Shown here: positions 61,001 to 64,000 of the stretch, in pieces | Position numbering within the stretch: the stretch's first letter is position 1 | Layout: each line of letters begins with the position of its first letter | Assembly: GCA_012934845.2 (NCBI GenBank) | Contig: WNNJ02003841.1 | Coordinates: forward strand, 85,951 to 149,950 | Source: Pomphorhynchus laevis | Lineage: Eukaryota; Acanthocephala; Palaeacanthocephala; Echinorhynchida; Pomphorhynchidae | Reading direction: 5' to 3' | Length of the DNA: 64,000 nt | Position numbers and translations under genes: made by a program | The notes under the pieces: model-generated | The model's database searches: none | The model's input: only the letters and a program-made list of their open reading frames with translations | What the model was told of the DNA's origin: nothing

Positions 61001-63459
61001 TAATTTACGATTTTACCTTTATAATTTAAGGGCTATTTTTTACCGTATTACGTAAATATGATTAAAAACATGTTTCTCTGTATTAAATGTCTATTGACAC
61101 GTCATTCCCTGTAAAGGTGAATTGGTGGCATTAAAGCGCGTTCGTTTGGAAAACGAGAAGGAAGGATTTCCTATTACGGCTGTACGTGAAATTAAGATTC
61201 TTCGGCAATTGAAACACGAAAATATTGTCAATCTTATCGAAATTGTTACCGATAAACGGTCTTCCGGTAAATTTGCAAACATTTAAAGCATTGTCTAGAA
61301 TAATAAACATTGTTTTTAGGTGATTCGGATAAACACCACACCCAGCGTTCATTTTATCTCGTGTTTGAATATTGCGATCACGATTTATTTGGCTTGTTGG
61401 ATTCAGGAATGCTTGAGTTATTGCTAATTCATATTGCTAGCTTTATGAAGCAACTGCTAGAGGGTCTTAACTATTGTCACGAATCTGAATTTCTTCACCG
61501 AGACATAAAATGCTCCAACATTTTGCTTAACAACAAAGGACAAATTAAACTCGCCGATTTTGGACTGGCCCGGTTGTACTGCTCCGGAAATCGACAAAGA
61601 CCATACACTAATAAAGTCATTACACTTTGGTATCGTCCTCCGGAGTTGCTACTCGGAGAAGAACGATACGGCCCATACGTCGACATATGGAGCTGTGGGT
61701 AAGGTGTATTTTGTGGGATTGGTACTTTGAAAATTCCGTTAAACCATACTGCATTTAATTTGCTACTTTATCTAAATGCAAGAATGTCACAGTGCCGATT
61801 ATTTACAAAATTATTGATTTTGAATTTATTAAATGTTTTTTATAACTTAATTTTTAAAAGATTTGTTTAAAAAGCTTTCCTTAAAAACCTTATATCTAAA
61901 TAGCATTATATTAAAGTTAAAAATAAAGACGTCTGAGGAATTAATATTTTTACTATTTATTTAAAAACTCAAGATTTAAAAATTAATATTATTTTTAATA
62001 TTATTAGATTATAATATTGATTATATTTACACATTATATCAAAAAGATTAAAAAGATTTAATTCTAAAGATTATTTTAATCTCAAAATAAATGAAAATAA
62101 ATGTTTAAAAAATCATTACATTCCCTCTTTTTCGATCATGCCATCTACAGAAAGTTAATACTCGCGTGAACATGTAATTTTTTTTGATAAAACCCGACAT
62201 TATTAATAAAGTTTCCTTGTCGTTTTTAAGCACTTGATCAATCCAGATGACTTAAATAGTGGCAATTTCATTTAATGCCAATTTAAAGCTTATACTTTAT
62301 TGTAACTACTCATATTCAACCCAGTATTTGGTTGAATATGAGTTTGGTTCTATTATATAGAATAGAACCAAATATGAATTTGGTTCTATTCAACCCAGTT
62401 TTTTAAAATGTCTAAGTTTTAATCAAAGACTGAATTGAATTTGAGCAATAAAATTTAAATATCATATTAATTCAATTTTATCTTTAAGTAAAATTGTAAA
62501 AGTGTCAGTCGCCGAGATTGCTTAATTCTTATTAATTTTTCGTTTACCAAATTGAATCAATGAATAAATTTTACACAATTTTGCCTCCCAAAGCGCTTGA
62601 GTATTAAAAATAGCATAATTTCGTGAACATTTTCAAAGTTTCTGTGGGATCATATATTCAATGGAACGCATTCGGTCATTATAAATATTCATGTAAAGAA
62701 CCTTCGTTTTTGTGATGTAGTTCACAAGTTAAAATACTGTTTTTGTACATTTATGTAATAATAACCACCAATACTTAACTTTCTTATTGGACATTAAGAG
62801 ATTGGTCAAACTAATAAAACATTAAATTGAGTTTTATAAATTATTTTTTAACTTCATAGAACTTAAACTTTTAAGTTTAAGTTAAGATAAAAATATTTGA
62901 ATATTTATATCTGTATTGTTTTATTTTCCATAATGATGGAACAAAACGTTAACGTTTGAGCAAATTAAGATATGGTTTCAAAATATTCAAATTTTATACT
63001 GTTTATTTTTATCGGCGATTTCTATAATTTTTGAACTCAAATTGATTTGTTCAAATTCTCTAATGACTTTATACTAATAATTTAAGGTGTATACTAGCTG
63101 AATTTTTCACAAGAAAACCGATATTCCAGGCTAGTACCGAGGCACAACAAATTGAGCTTATAGCAAAAATATGCGGAACTCCTTGTCCCGCTGTTTGGCC
63201 GGATGTTATTAAATTACCATTGTTTTGTTCTCTGCGATTAAAGCGTATGTATCGACGTCGAGTTAGAGAAGAATTCGCTCAGTAAGCTTTGCATTTTTAT
63301 ACTAATATTTGATTATTTCTTTTTAAGCATACCACCTCCTGCTCTGGATCTTCTTGATTCTATGCTTGAACTCGATCCATCGAAACGAATAACTGCCGCA
63401 GCAGCTCTAAAAAGTCCATTTCTTATAAATGTTAATCCTGACGTAATTTCTCCACCGAC
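32910..63459 (+). CDS. Cdk12: Cdk12: cyclin K-dependent RNA polymerase II CTD kinase (spliced, 3' end outside window)
   Basis: Eight exons joined by GT-AG introns in matching phases: 32910-34072, 41874-42416, 48370-48816, 52331-52461, 61117-61266, 61320-61698, 63087-63281 and 63328-63459. The visible protein has 1046 residues. Residues 1-717 are disordered, rich in Ser, His, Gln and Arg. The kinase domain starts near 740: GEGTYG 746-751, Lys 768, PITAVRE 780-786, LVFEY, HRD with Asp 873, [12 protein letters not shown] with Asp 891, T-loop Thr 908 in [38 protein letters not shown] and [18 protein letters not shown] and the KCSNI/GEERY wording fit Cdk12/13 rather than Cdk9. Cdk12 with cyclin K phosphorylates Ser2 of the Pol II tail in the nucleus. 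The C-terminal extension helix and tail lie beyond the window. Introns total about 27 kb. Confidence 0.92.
34870..35400 (+). repeat. Direct duplication of about 150 bp (34870-35035 and 35258-35400)
   Basis: Both copies share TTTGTCCATTAAATAATTTT, GCATCGTAGATATATTTC-like text, GATATCGATTTGCACCTTCA and CCTATATATAGTG(C/T)TGGTTTTTCTT. Scattered substitutions and small gaps show that the duplication is not recent. No coding content. Confidence 0.75.
36325..38650 (+). repeat. 107-bp tandem repeat array, about 22 copies
   Basis: The unit is about 107 bases, built around CATTCCTGCAGTTCATTGTT and TTTAATAACGAATTATAAGA, with most units 5-15% different and a few shortened. PstI sites (CTGCAG) recur every 107 bases in the less diverged units (36394, 36501, 36608). 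At least two variant classes alternate: ATTAATATAAATTCAGTTTT and ATTTATGTAATTTCAGTTTC. That mixture suggests higher-order or patchwork amplification. It lies within Cdk12 intron 1. Confidence 0.93.
41110..41320 (-). repeat. Penelope-type terminal repeat, truncated solo copy
   Basis: On the minus strand this contains the last part of the pseudoknot block (CCTGATAACATAGCAGTTCC), CCTCTAATCCTTATTCTTG, ATTAGTCAATTCATAACAAT and the end signature TACGTAGGCTCAGTTATC. The first helix of the pseudoknot is missing, so it is truncated. No RT coding is attached. Confidence 0.65.
41372..41793 (-). mobile_element. Retrozyme-like repeat, copy at 41.4 kb
   Basis: On the minus strand: AACATGAGGGTTTAAACTTT, CCTGTTCGTGT, ATTCTTTCGTA, a hairpin TATCCACTATATGTGGAGTGACG, GTTCAGTAACCTTAGTAAGC, CACGTGCTGTCC, GTAGCTACAGGGCCACA, the hammerhead motif, then GGTTAAGCTTCC and TTTGTAAAAA. 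This is a whole monomer of about 370 bases from start block to A-rich end, and it defines the unit. A further piece (GCATTCCAGGTTAAGA ... TTTGTAAAAAG, 41757-41790) faces the other way at the right edge. It is antisense to Cdk12. Confidence 0.65.
41405..41495 (-). ncRNA. Hammerhead-like motif, copy 4
   Basis: CTGATGA at 41478-41484, GAAA at 41442-41445 and GACGTC at 41418-41423 keep the same spacing as copies 1 and 2. ACC/GGT of stem II is retained, stem III is only partly paired, and the stem I strand GGCCACA is complementary to copy 1's TGTGGT. A decayed member of the family, useful as comparative evidence. Confidence 0.6.
41874..42416 (+). CDS. Cdk12: Cdk12 exon 2
   Basis: The acceptor TTCCTAAATTTAG is followed by ATCACCTAAGAGACAAAGAT, which completes codon 388 and gives [16 protein letters not shown]. 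The exon is Arg/Ser/Tyr-rich at first ([13 protein letters not shown]), then Ser/Gln/Thr-rich, including a short predicted helix [17 protein letters not shown]. The ATG at 41911 is internal. The donor AT|GTAAGT at 42417 is strong. Without splicing the frame ends at the TAA inside that donor. Confidence 0.85.
42940..45900 (-). mobile_element. Decayed non-LTR element with HALSC zinc knuckle C-terminus (family C)
   Basis: On the minus strand, in several broken frames: an RT palm trace [11 protein letters not shown] (about 44.65 kb), Q-G-N-S-L-A-M (44.5 kb), the catalytic A-D-D-D with [12 protein letters not shown] ... L-E-L-G-P-K (about 44.4 kb), W-L-S-A-L-P-V-R (43.68 kb), [10 protein letters not shown] and C-A-C-G-G ... 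H-A-L-S-C-K (43.6 kb), [12 protein letters not shown] (43.5 kb) and a C-terminal helix region [10 protein letters not shown] ending S-V-C-P-R-S-P-R-S (43.0 kb). The order is that of an RT protein with a C-terminal zinc knuckle and nuclease-like tail. The YADD tyrosine codon is now a stop. I recognise the pattern but cannot name the clade. Confidence 0.7.
46840..47470 (-). mobile_element. CR1-like LINE RT fragment
   Basis: Minus strand, broken frames: [19 protein letters not shown] (the F/YxxD palm motif, with Asp replaced by Asn), S-Y-L-K-T-R, E-G-V-P-Q, then [23 protein letters not shown] and [11 protein letters not shown]. These are the RT motifs of CR1/L2-group LINEs in the correct order. 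No endonuclease. Old and inactive, inside Cdk12 intron 2. Confidence 0.8.
48370..48816 (+). CDS. Cdk12: Cdk12 exon 3
   Basis: Joining the AT of exon 2 to the G at 48370 gives [11 protein letters not shown] in phase. The acceptor is TTTTTTTGAAG, preceded by a T-rich tract. The exon has Ser-rich and acidic stretches ([20 protein letters not shown]) and a P-M-P-P-Y-Y-N motif, the kind of Pro-rich linker found before the Cdk12 kinase domain. The donor is TT|GTAAGT. There is no ATG near its start, which supports an internal exon. Confidence 0.85.
49435..49800 (+). repeat. Degenerate 16-17-bp tandem array (ATCGATAAAATTAATT)n
   Basis: Around twenty units of the type ATYATCGATAAAATTAA, alternating with ATCGATAAGTTAA, with many substitutions. 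A short second patch with ATTAATCATTGATAAGGTTA lies at about 50108-50165. It contains several ATCGATA boxes, which resemble the DRE/DREF octamer TATCGATA of insects, but in a repeat of this composition that is likely chance. Confidence 0.85.
50990..51830 (-). pseudogene. Degraded copy of an arthropod multigene family protein
   Basis: Minus strand. The 5' part (51589-51828) reads [16 protein letters not shown] ... [37 protein letters not shown], a cysteine-containing module that I associate with many uncharacterised arthropod proteins. The 3' part (50876-51352) gives the acidic S-S-D-E-D-F-S and [33 protein letters not shown], also typical of that family. A segment of about 100 bases between them is duplicated, and the copy is interrupted and not whole. 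There are no introns in it, so it may be retrocopied. Function of the family is unknown to me. It is antisense to Cdk12. Confidence 0.7.
51345..51545 (-). repeat. Tandem duplication of about 100 bp within the pseudogene
   Basis: Two adjacent copies share AAGATTATGATATATAAGTG, TTTCGC(A/G)GTTGTTTC and TTAATACCCTTTAAAT. Each encodes, on the minus strand, Y-F ... L-K-G-I-N ... E-T-L-I-Y-H-N-L. The duplication falls on the coding segment that links the two recognisable family modules. Confidence 0.85.
52331..52461 (+). CDS. Cdk12: Cdk12 exon 4 (kinase start, Gly-rich loop)
   Basis: The acceptor CTTTTTAG is followed by GATTCTTAAGAAACGC. It encodes [40 protein letters not shown]. The W-G-(D/E)-R-x-V-D lead-in is characteristic of Cdk12/13, and GEGTYG is the nucleotide-binding loop. 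The donor is G|GTATTA. The following intron is 8.65 kb and crowded with retroelements. Confidence 0.93.
52880..53435 (-). mobile_element. Penelope-like element fragment (minus strand)
   Basis: The minus strand carries the C-terminal part of a Penelope-like reverse transcriptase: [22 protein letters not shown] (about 53330-53400), then [29 protein letters not shown] and [15 protein letters not shown] (53071-53334). A faint remnant of the terminal repeat (GATCATCATGATAAACTGCT) lies at about 52890. It is joined head-to-head to the plus-strand copy. Truncated and broken. Confidence 0.75.
53440..54290 (+). mobile_element. Penelope-like element copy 1 (RT part)
   Basis: The plus strand contains the RT motif [17 protein letters not shown] (about 53525-53580), the Penelope-like counterpart of the LINE GVPQG box. 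After an intervening segment comes [14 protein letters not shown] (53800-53850), the catalytic YxDD region, then [12 protein letters not shown] and the conserved C-terminal helices (to about 54285). A GC-richer patch at 53665-53730 between two copies of GAATTTGTTCATAACTGTG looks inserted. No GIY-YIG endonuclease was found. It is the longest copy in the cluster and is not whole. Confidence 0.8.
54291..54595 (+). repeat. Penelope-type terminal repeat, copy 1
   Basis: Follows the RT part directly. Contains TACTTTGTATTAGAATAAGA, the pseudoknot block at 54353-54409, CCTGATGACCTCTAATTCTT, ATTAGTCAATTCATAAAAAT and ends ATTTGCAATATAAAATACG. The next RT fragment begins at exactly that point. Almost identical to the repeat at 55325-55614. 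Confidence 0.8.
54353..54409 (+). ncRNA. Nested pseudoknot RNA motif, variant A copy 1
   Basis: GGCCCC (54353-54358), CTGCTATG (54360-54367), TTGGGTAGAGGAGTTA, GGGGCC (54384-54389), GAAACCTGATAG, CATAGCAG (54402-54409). Helix 1 is six perfect pairs and helix 2 eight perfect pairs, interlocked in the order 1-2-1'-2'. A competing eight-pair helix between GTTAGGGG and the downstream CCTCTAAT also exists, so the RNA may switch. Confidence 0.55.
54596..55324 (+). mobile_element. Penelope-like element copy 2 (5'-truncated, internal duplication)
   Basis: Begins within the RT at [14 protein letters not shown] (complete catalytic YIDD) and continues to the C-terminal helices. The last 240 bases (C-I-P-Y-N-I-K ... 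S-G-K-F) occur twice in tandem, at about 54805-55050 and 55061-55320. It ends [12 protein letters not shown], the apparent C-terminus of the protein. Both this copy and copy 3 start at the same truncation point, so one was derived from the other by tandem duplication of the unit. Broken. Confidence 0.8.
55325..55614 (+). repeat. Penelope-type terminal repeat, copy 2 (with pseudoknot at 55396-55452)
   Basis: Nearly identical to 54291-54595: the same TACTTTGTATTAGAATAAGA opening, GGCCCC/GGGGCC and CTGCTATG/CATAGCAG pseudoknot, and an ending in AAATACG before the next RT fragment. Small indels distinguish it. Repeats of this kind on both sides of RT fragments are the usual tandem, pseudo-LTR arrangement of Penelope-like elements. 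Confidence 0.8.
55615..55935 (+). mobile_element. Penelope-like element copy 3 (short) and cluster end
   Basis: Starts at the same RT position as copy 2 (K-Y-M-F-R-Y-I-D, about 55625) and runs through [10 protein letters not shown] to C-I-P-Y-N-I-K, then switches into ATTTTAAAATACGTAGACTCAGTTAG (end at about 55935). That end signature also terminates the solo repeats at 30.67 and 41.11 kb, so it marks the true boundary of the family. Truncated. Confidence 0.75.
55936..56866. other. AT-rich intronic stretch, nothing recognised
   Basis: No coding pattern, repeat family or structured motif identified. Confidence 0.5.
56867..57352. mobile_element. Nested MITE-like elements (AGCTGGATCAA termini)
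   Basis: Three left ends related to AGCTGGATCAAAGAAAGAAG occur at about 56875, 57130 and 57183, with one clear right end (TTTCTTTGATCCAGCT, about 57337-57352). The blocks ATATTTCGCTAACT and CTCTGTTAGCATCTTCAGAA match the element at 31.72 kb. This indicates insertion of copies into one another. A 68-residue open frame across the first is not a convincing gene. Confidence 0.65.
57419..57453. repeat. Palindrome CTATTTTATGCTTT...AAAAGCATAAAATAG
   Basis: Arms of about 14 bases around a short A/T loop, next to the MITE cluster. A possible hairpin with no assigned function. Confidence 0.7.
57690..60550 (-). mobile_element. Decayed LINE with RT and C-terminal endonuclease (family A)
   Basis: Minus-strand frames lie in order from right to left. 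An N-terminal region is at 59891-60316. The RT start (59421-59783) reads [13 protein letters not shown] and [24 protein letters not shown]. The palm (59193-59381) has [10 protein letters not shown] and [10 protein letters not shown]. The YADD equivalent is lost (Y-Y-F-L-G-E-G-D), followed by [11 protein letters not shown] (58902-59186). The pre-finger region is [15 protein letters not shown] (58081-58512), and the endonuclease tail at about 57830-57990 reads [16 protein letters not shown]. The C-terminus matches the fragments at 15.9 and 20.9 kb. Multiply frameshifted and inactive, but the most complete copy of the family. Confidence 0.8.
60551..61116. other. AT-rich end of Cdk12 intron 4
   Basis: Contains the acceptor region for exon 5 and no other feature. 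Confidence 0.6.
61117..61266 (+). CDS. Cdk12: Cdk12 exon 5 (catalytic Lys, PITAVRE helix)
   Basis: Acceptor TCCCTGTAAAG. Encodes [47 protein letters not shown]. The VALK lysine binds ATP phosphates, PITAVRE is the cyclin-contacting helix, and [14 protein letters not shown] is near identical to known Cdk12 sequences. The donor is G|GTAAAT; the next intron is only 53 bases. Confidence 0.95.
61320..61698 (+). CDS. Cdk12: Cdk12 exon 6 (HRD, DFG, T-loop)
   Basis: Acceptor TTGTTTTTAG. Encodes the hinge [16 protein letters not shown], the catalytic loop [18 protein letters not shown], the activation loop with R-P-Y-T-N-K-V, and the substrate-site segment [14 protein letters not shown]. It ends in D-I-W-S-C-G. 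All catalytic residues are present. The donor is GG|GTAAGG. Confidence 0.96.
61699..63086 (+). other. Cdk12 intron 6 (1.39 kb)
   Basis: Phase 2, GTAAGG...TTTAAG. AT-rich. It contains two adjoining inverted repeats at 62308-62400 (CTCATATTCAACC/GGTTGAATATGAG, and TTGGTTCTATT/AATAGAACCAA, the latter also repeated directly). No gene. Confidence 0.8.
63087..63281 (+). CDS. Cdk12: Cdk12 exon 7 (kinase C-lobe)
   Basis: Starts [45 protein letters not shown] and ends R-R-V-R-E-E-F-A. The acceptor AATTTAAG at 63086 is the only nearby site that keeps the frame. The C-P-A-V-W-P-D-V stretch is specific to the Cdk12/13 group. The donor is CA|GTAAGC. Confidence 0.94.
63328..63459 (+). CDS. Cdk12: Cdk12 exon 8 (end of kinase domain)
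   Basis: Acceptor TTCTTTTTAAG after a 46-base intron. Encodes [32 protein letters not shown] and V-N-P-D-V-I-S-P-P, the last helix of the kinase lobe and the beginning of the extension. The donor is AC|GTAAGT at 63460. Further exons must lie beyond 64000. Confidence 0.93.
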
Positions 63460-64000
63460 GTAAGTTCCAGATTATAACAATGAATGAATTAAAAATACTT
63501 TCGACCTAATATAAGACGAAAATACAATGAATCGAGCGTTTTATATTAGCGTATCTCAGGAGTGTCAGACAAAAGTAAGACGGCGGACTATTTGCTAATT
63601 AATTTCAATCTCGCGGCCCGCACATTCCAAATTTGTTAGTAGATACGTGCATTTGGATGACAATTCAAAATGTTTAGATAGTTAATTTTTACAATAATAA
63701 AAAAATTAAACAAGAAACATAATGCAGAATAATGATTCGCCATTTAATTTTTTACTTGAAAATTGATTACGGATATTTTCTTTAATTAAGCTATTAAAGT
63801 TAAGATTCAATTAAGAAATGTTCATAATGGAAAATAAATTTTGTTATGGCCAAGATCTGAGTTGTTCTCAGAGATGGGTACTTCCAAACATATATATATA
63901 TATTCTATATATATATATTATATAATATAAATATATAATATATATAATTATATATAATATATAATATATATTATATATTATATAATATATATAATATTAT
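63460..64000 (+). other. Start of Cdk12 intron 8 and terminal (AT)n block
   Basis: The donor GTAAGT opens an intron that is not closed in the window. From about 63888 to 64000 the sequence is a nearly pure AT/ATATTATATA low-complexity block that runs off the end. Confidence 0.8.

Larger units (their letters stand above)
52462..61116 (+). other. Cdk12 intron 4 (8.65 kb), retroelement-rich
   Basis: Phase 1, GTATTA...TGTAAAG. Contains the Penelope-like cluster (52.88-55.93 kb), MITE-like repeats (56.87-57.35 kb) and an antisense LINE (57.69-60.55 kb). Gaps at 55.93-56.86 and 60.56-61.1 kb hold only AT-rich sequence. Confidence 0.85.

Noticed and set aside
1-64000. LTR retrovirus-like elements or Polintons
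   Set aside because: No protease, integrase, envelope, capsid or protein-primed polymerase pattern and no paired LTRs were recognised. All reverse transcriptases seen are LINE-type or Penelope-like.
1-64000. tRNA or rRNA genes
   Set aside because: No cloverleaf with A and B boxes and no rRNA segment was found by eye. A tRNAscan-SE run would settle it.

Overview
The window is animal nuclear DNA: very AT-rich, intron-bearing and loaded with retroelement debris. The one host gene I can support with confidence is the ortholog of Cdk12 (the RNA polymerase II CTD kinase, cyclin K partner). It runs on the + strand from 32910 past the last visible exon at 63459. Eight coding exons join in phase and give 1046 visible residues: a long Ser/His/Arg-rich N-terminal part in exons 1-3, then the kinase domain in exons 4-8. 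The 3' end lies beyond the window. A degraded copy of a multigene family I associate with arthropods (50.99-51.83 kb, - strand) and the mix of transposons suggest an arthropod. I cannot name the species.

Left part (1-32.8 kb): an antisense reverse-transcriptase scrap; a near full-length two-ORF LINE (0.9-4.86 kb); a 14-bp minisatellite of about 48 copies next to a small Mutator-like element that encodes a FLYWCH zinc finger; a Jockey-type ORF1 fragment; a long decayed CR1-like LINE (9.9-13.1 kb); a second fragment of the first LINE; two fragments of a LINE with a restriction-like endonuclease C-terminus (15.9 and 20.9 kb); an 11-copy 74-bp tandem array; and then a field of small non-coding repeats between 27 and 32 kb.

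Right part (32.8-64 kb): Cdk12. Its introns hold a 2.3-kb array of 107-bp repeats (intron 1), two decayed non-LTR elements (intron 2), a tandem array and a gene-family pseudogene (intron 3), and in intron 4 a cluster of Penelope-like element copies, MITE-like repeats and another endonuclease-bearing LINE.

The most interesting signal is RNA-level. A dispersed repeat of about 370 bp at 28.2, 29.3-29.9 and 41.4 kb carries a recognisable type I hammerhead ribozyme: CTGATGA, a stem II, GAAA, a closed stem III and GTC. It is arranged partly head-to-tail, as in metazoan retrozymes. Separately, the Penelope-like terminal repeat (30.9, 54.35 and 55.4 kb) folds as a nested pseudoknot whose first helix changes sequence yet keeps pairing between copies. 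A third motif, CTGAAGA or TTGAAGA followed by a hairpin and GAAATATTGG, occurs at 13.6 and 19.2 kb and resembles the hammerhead-like motif of Penelope-like elements. No LTR retrovirus-like element or Polinton was recognised.
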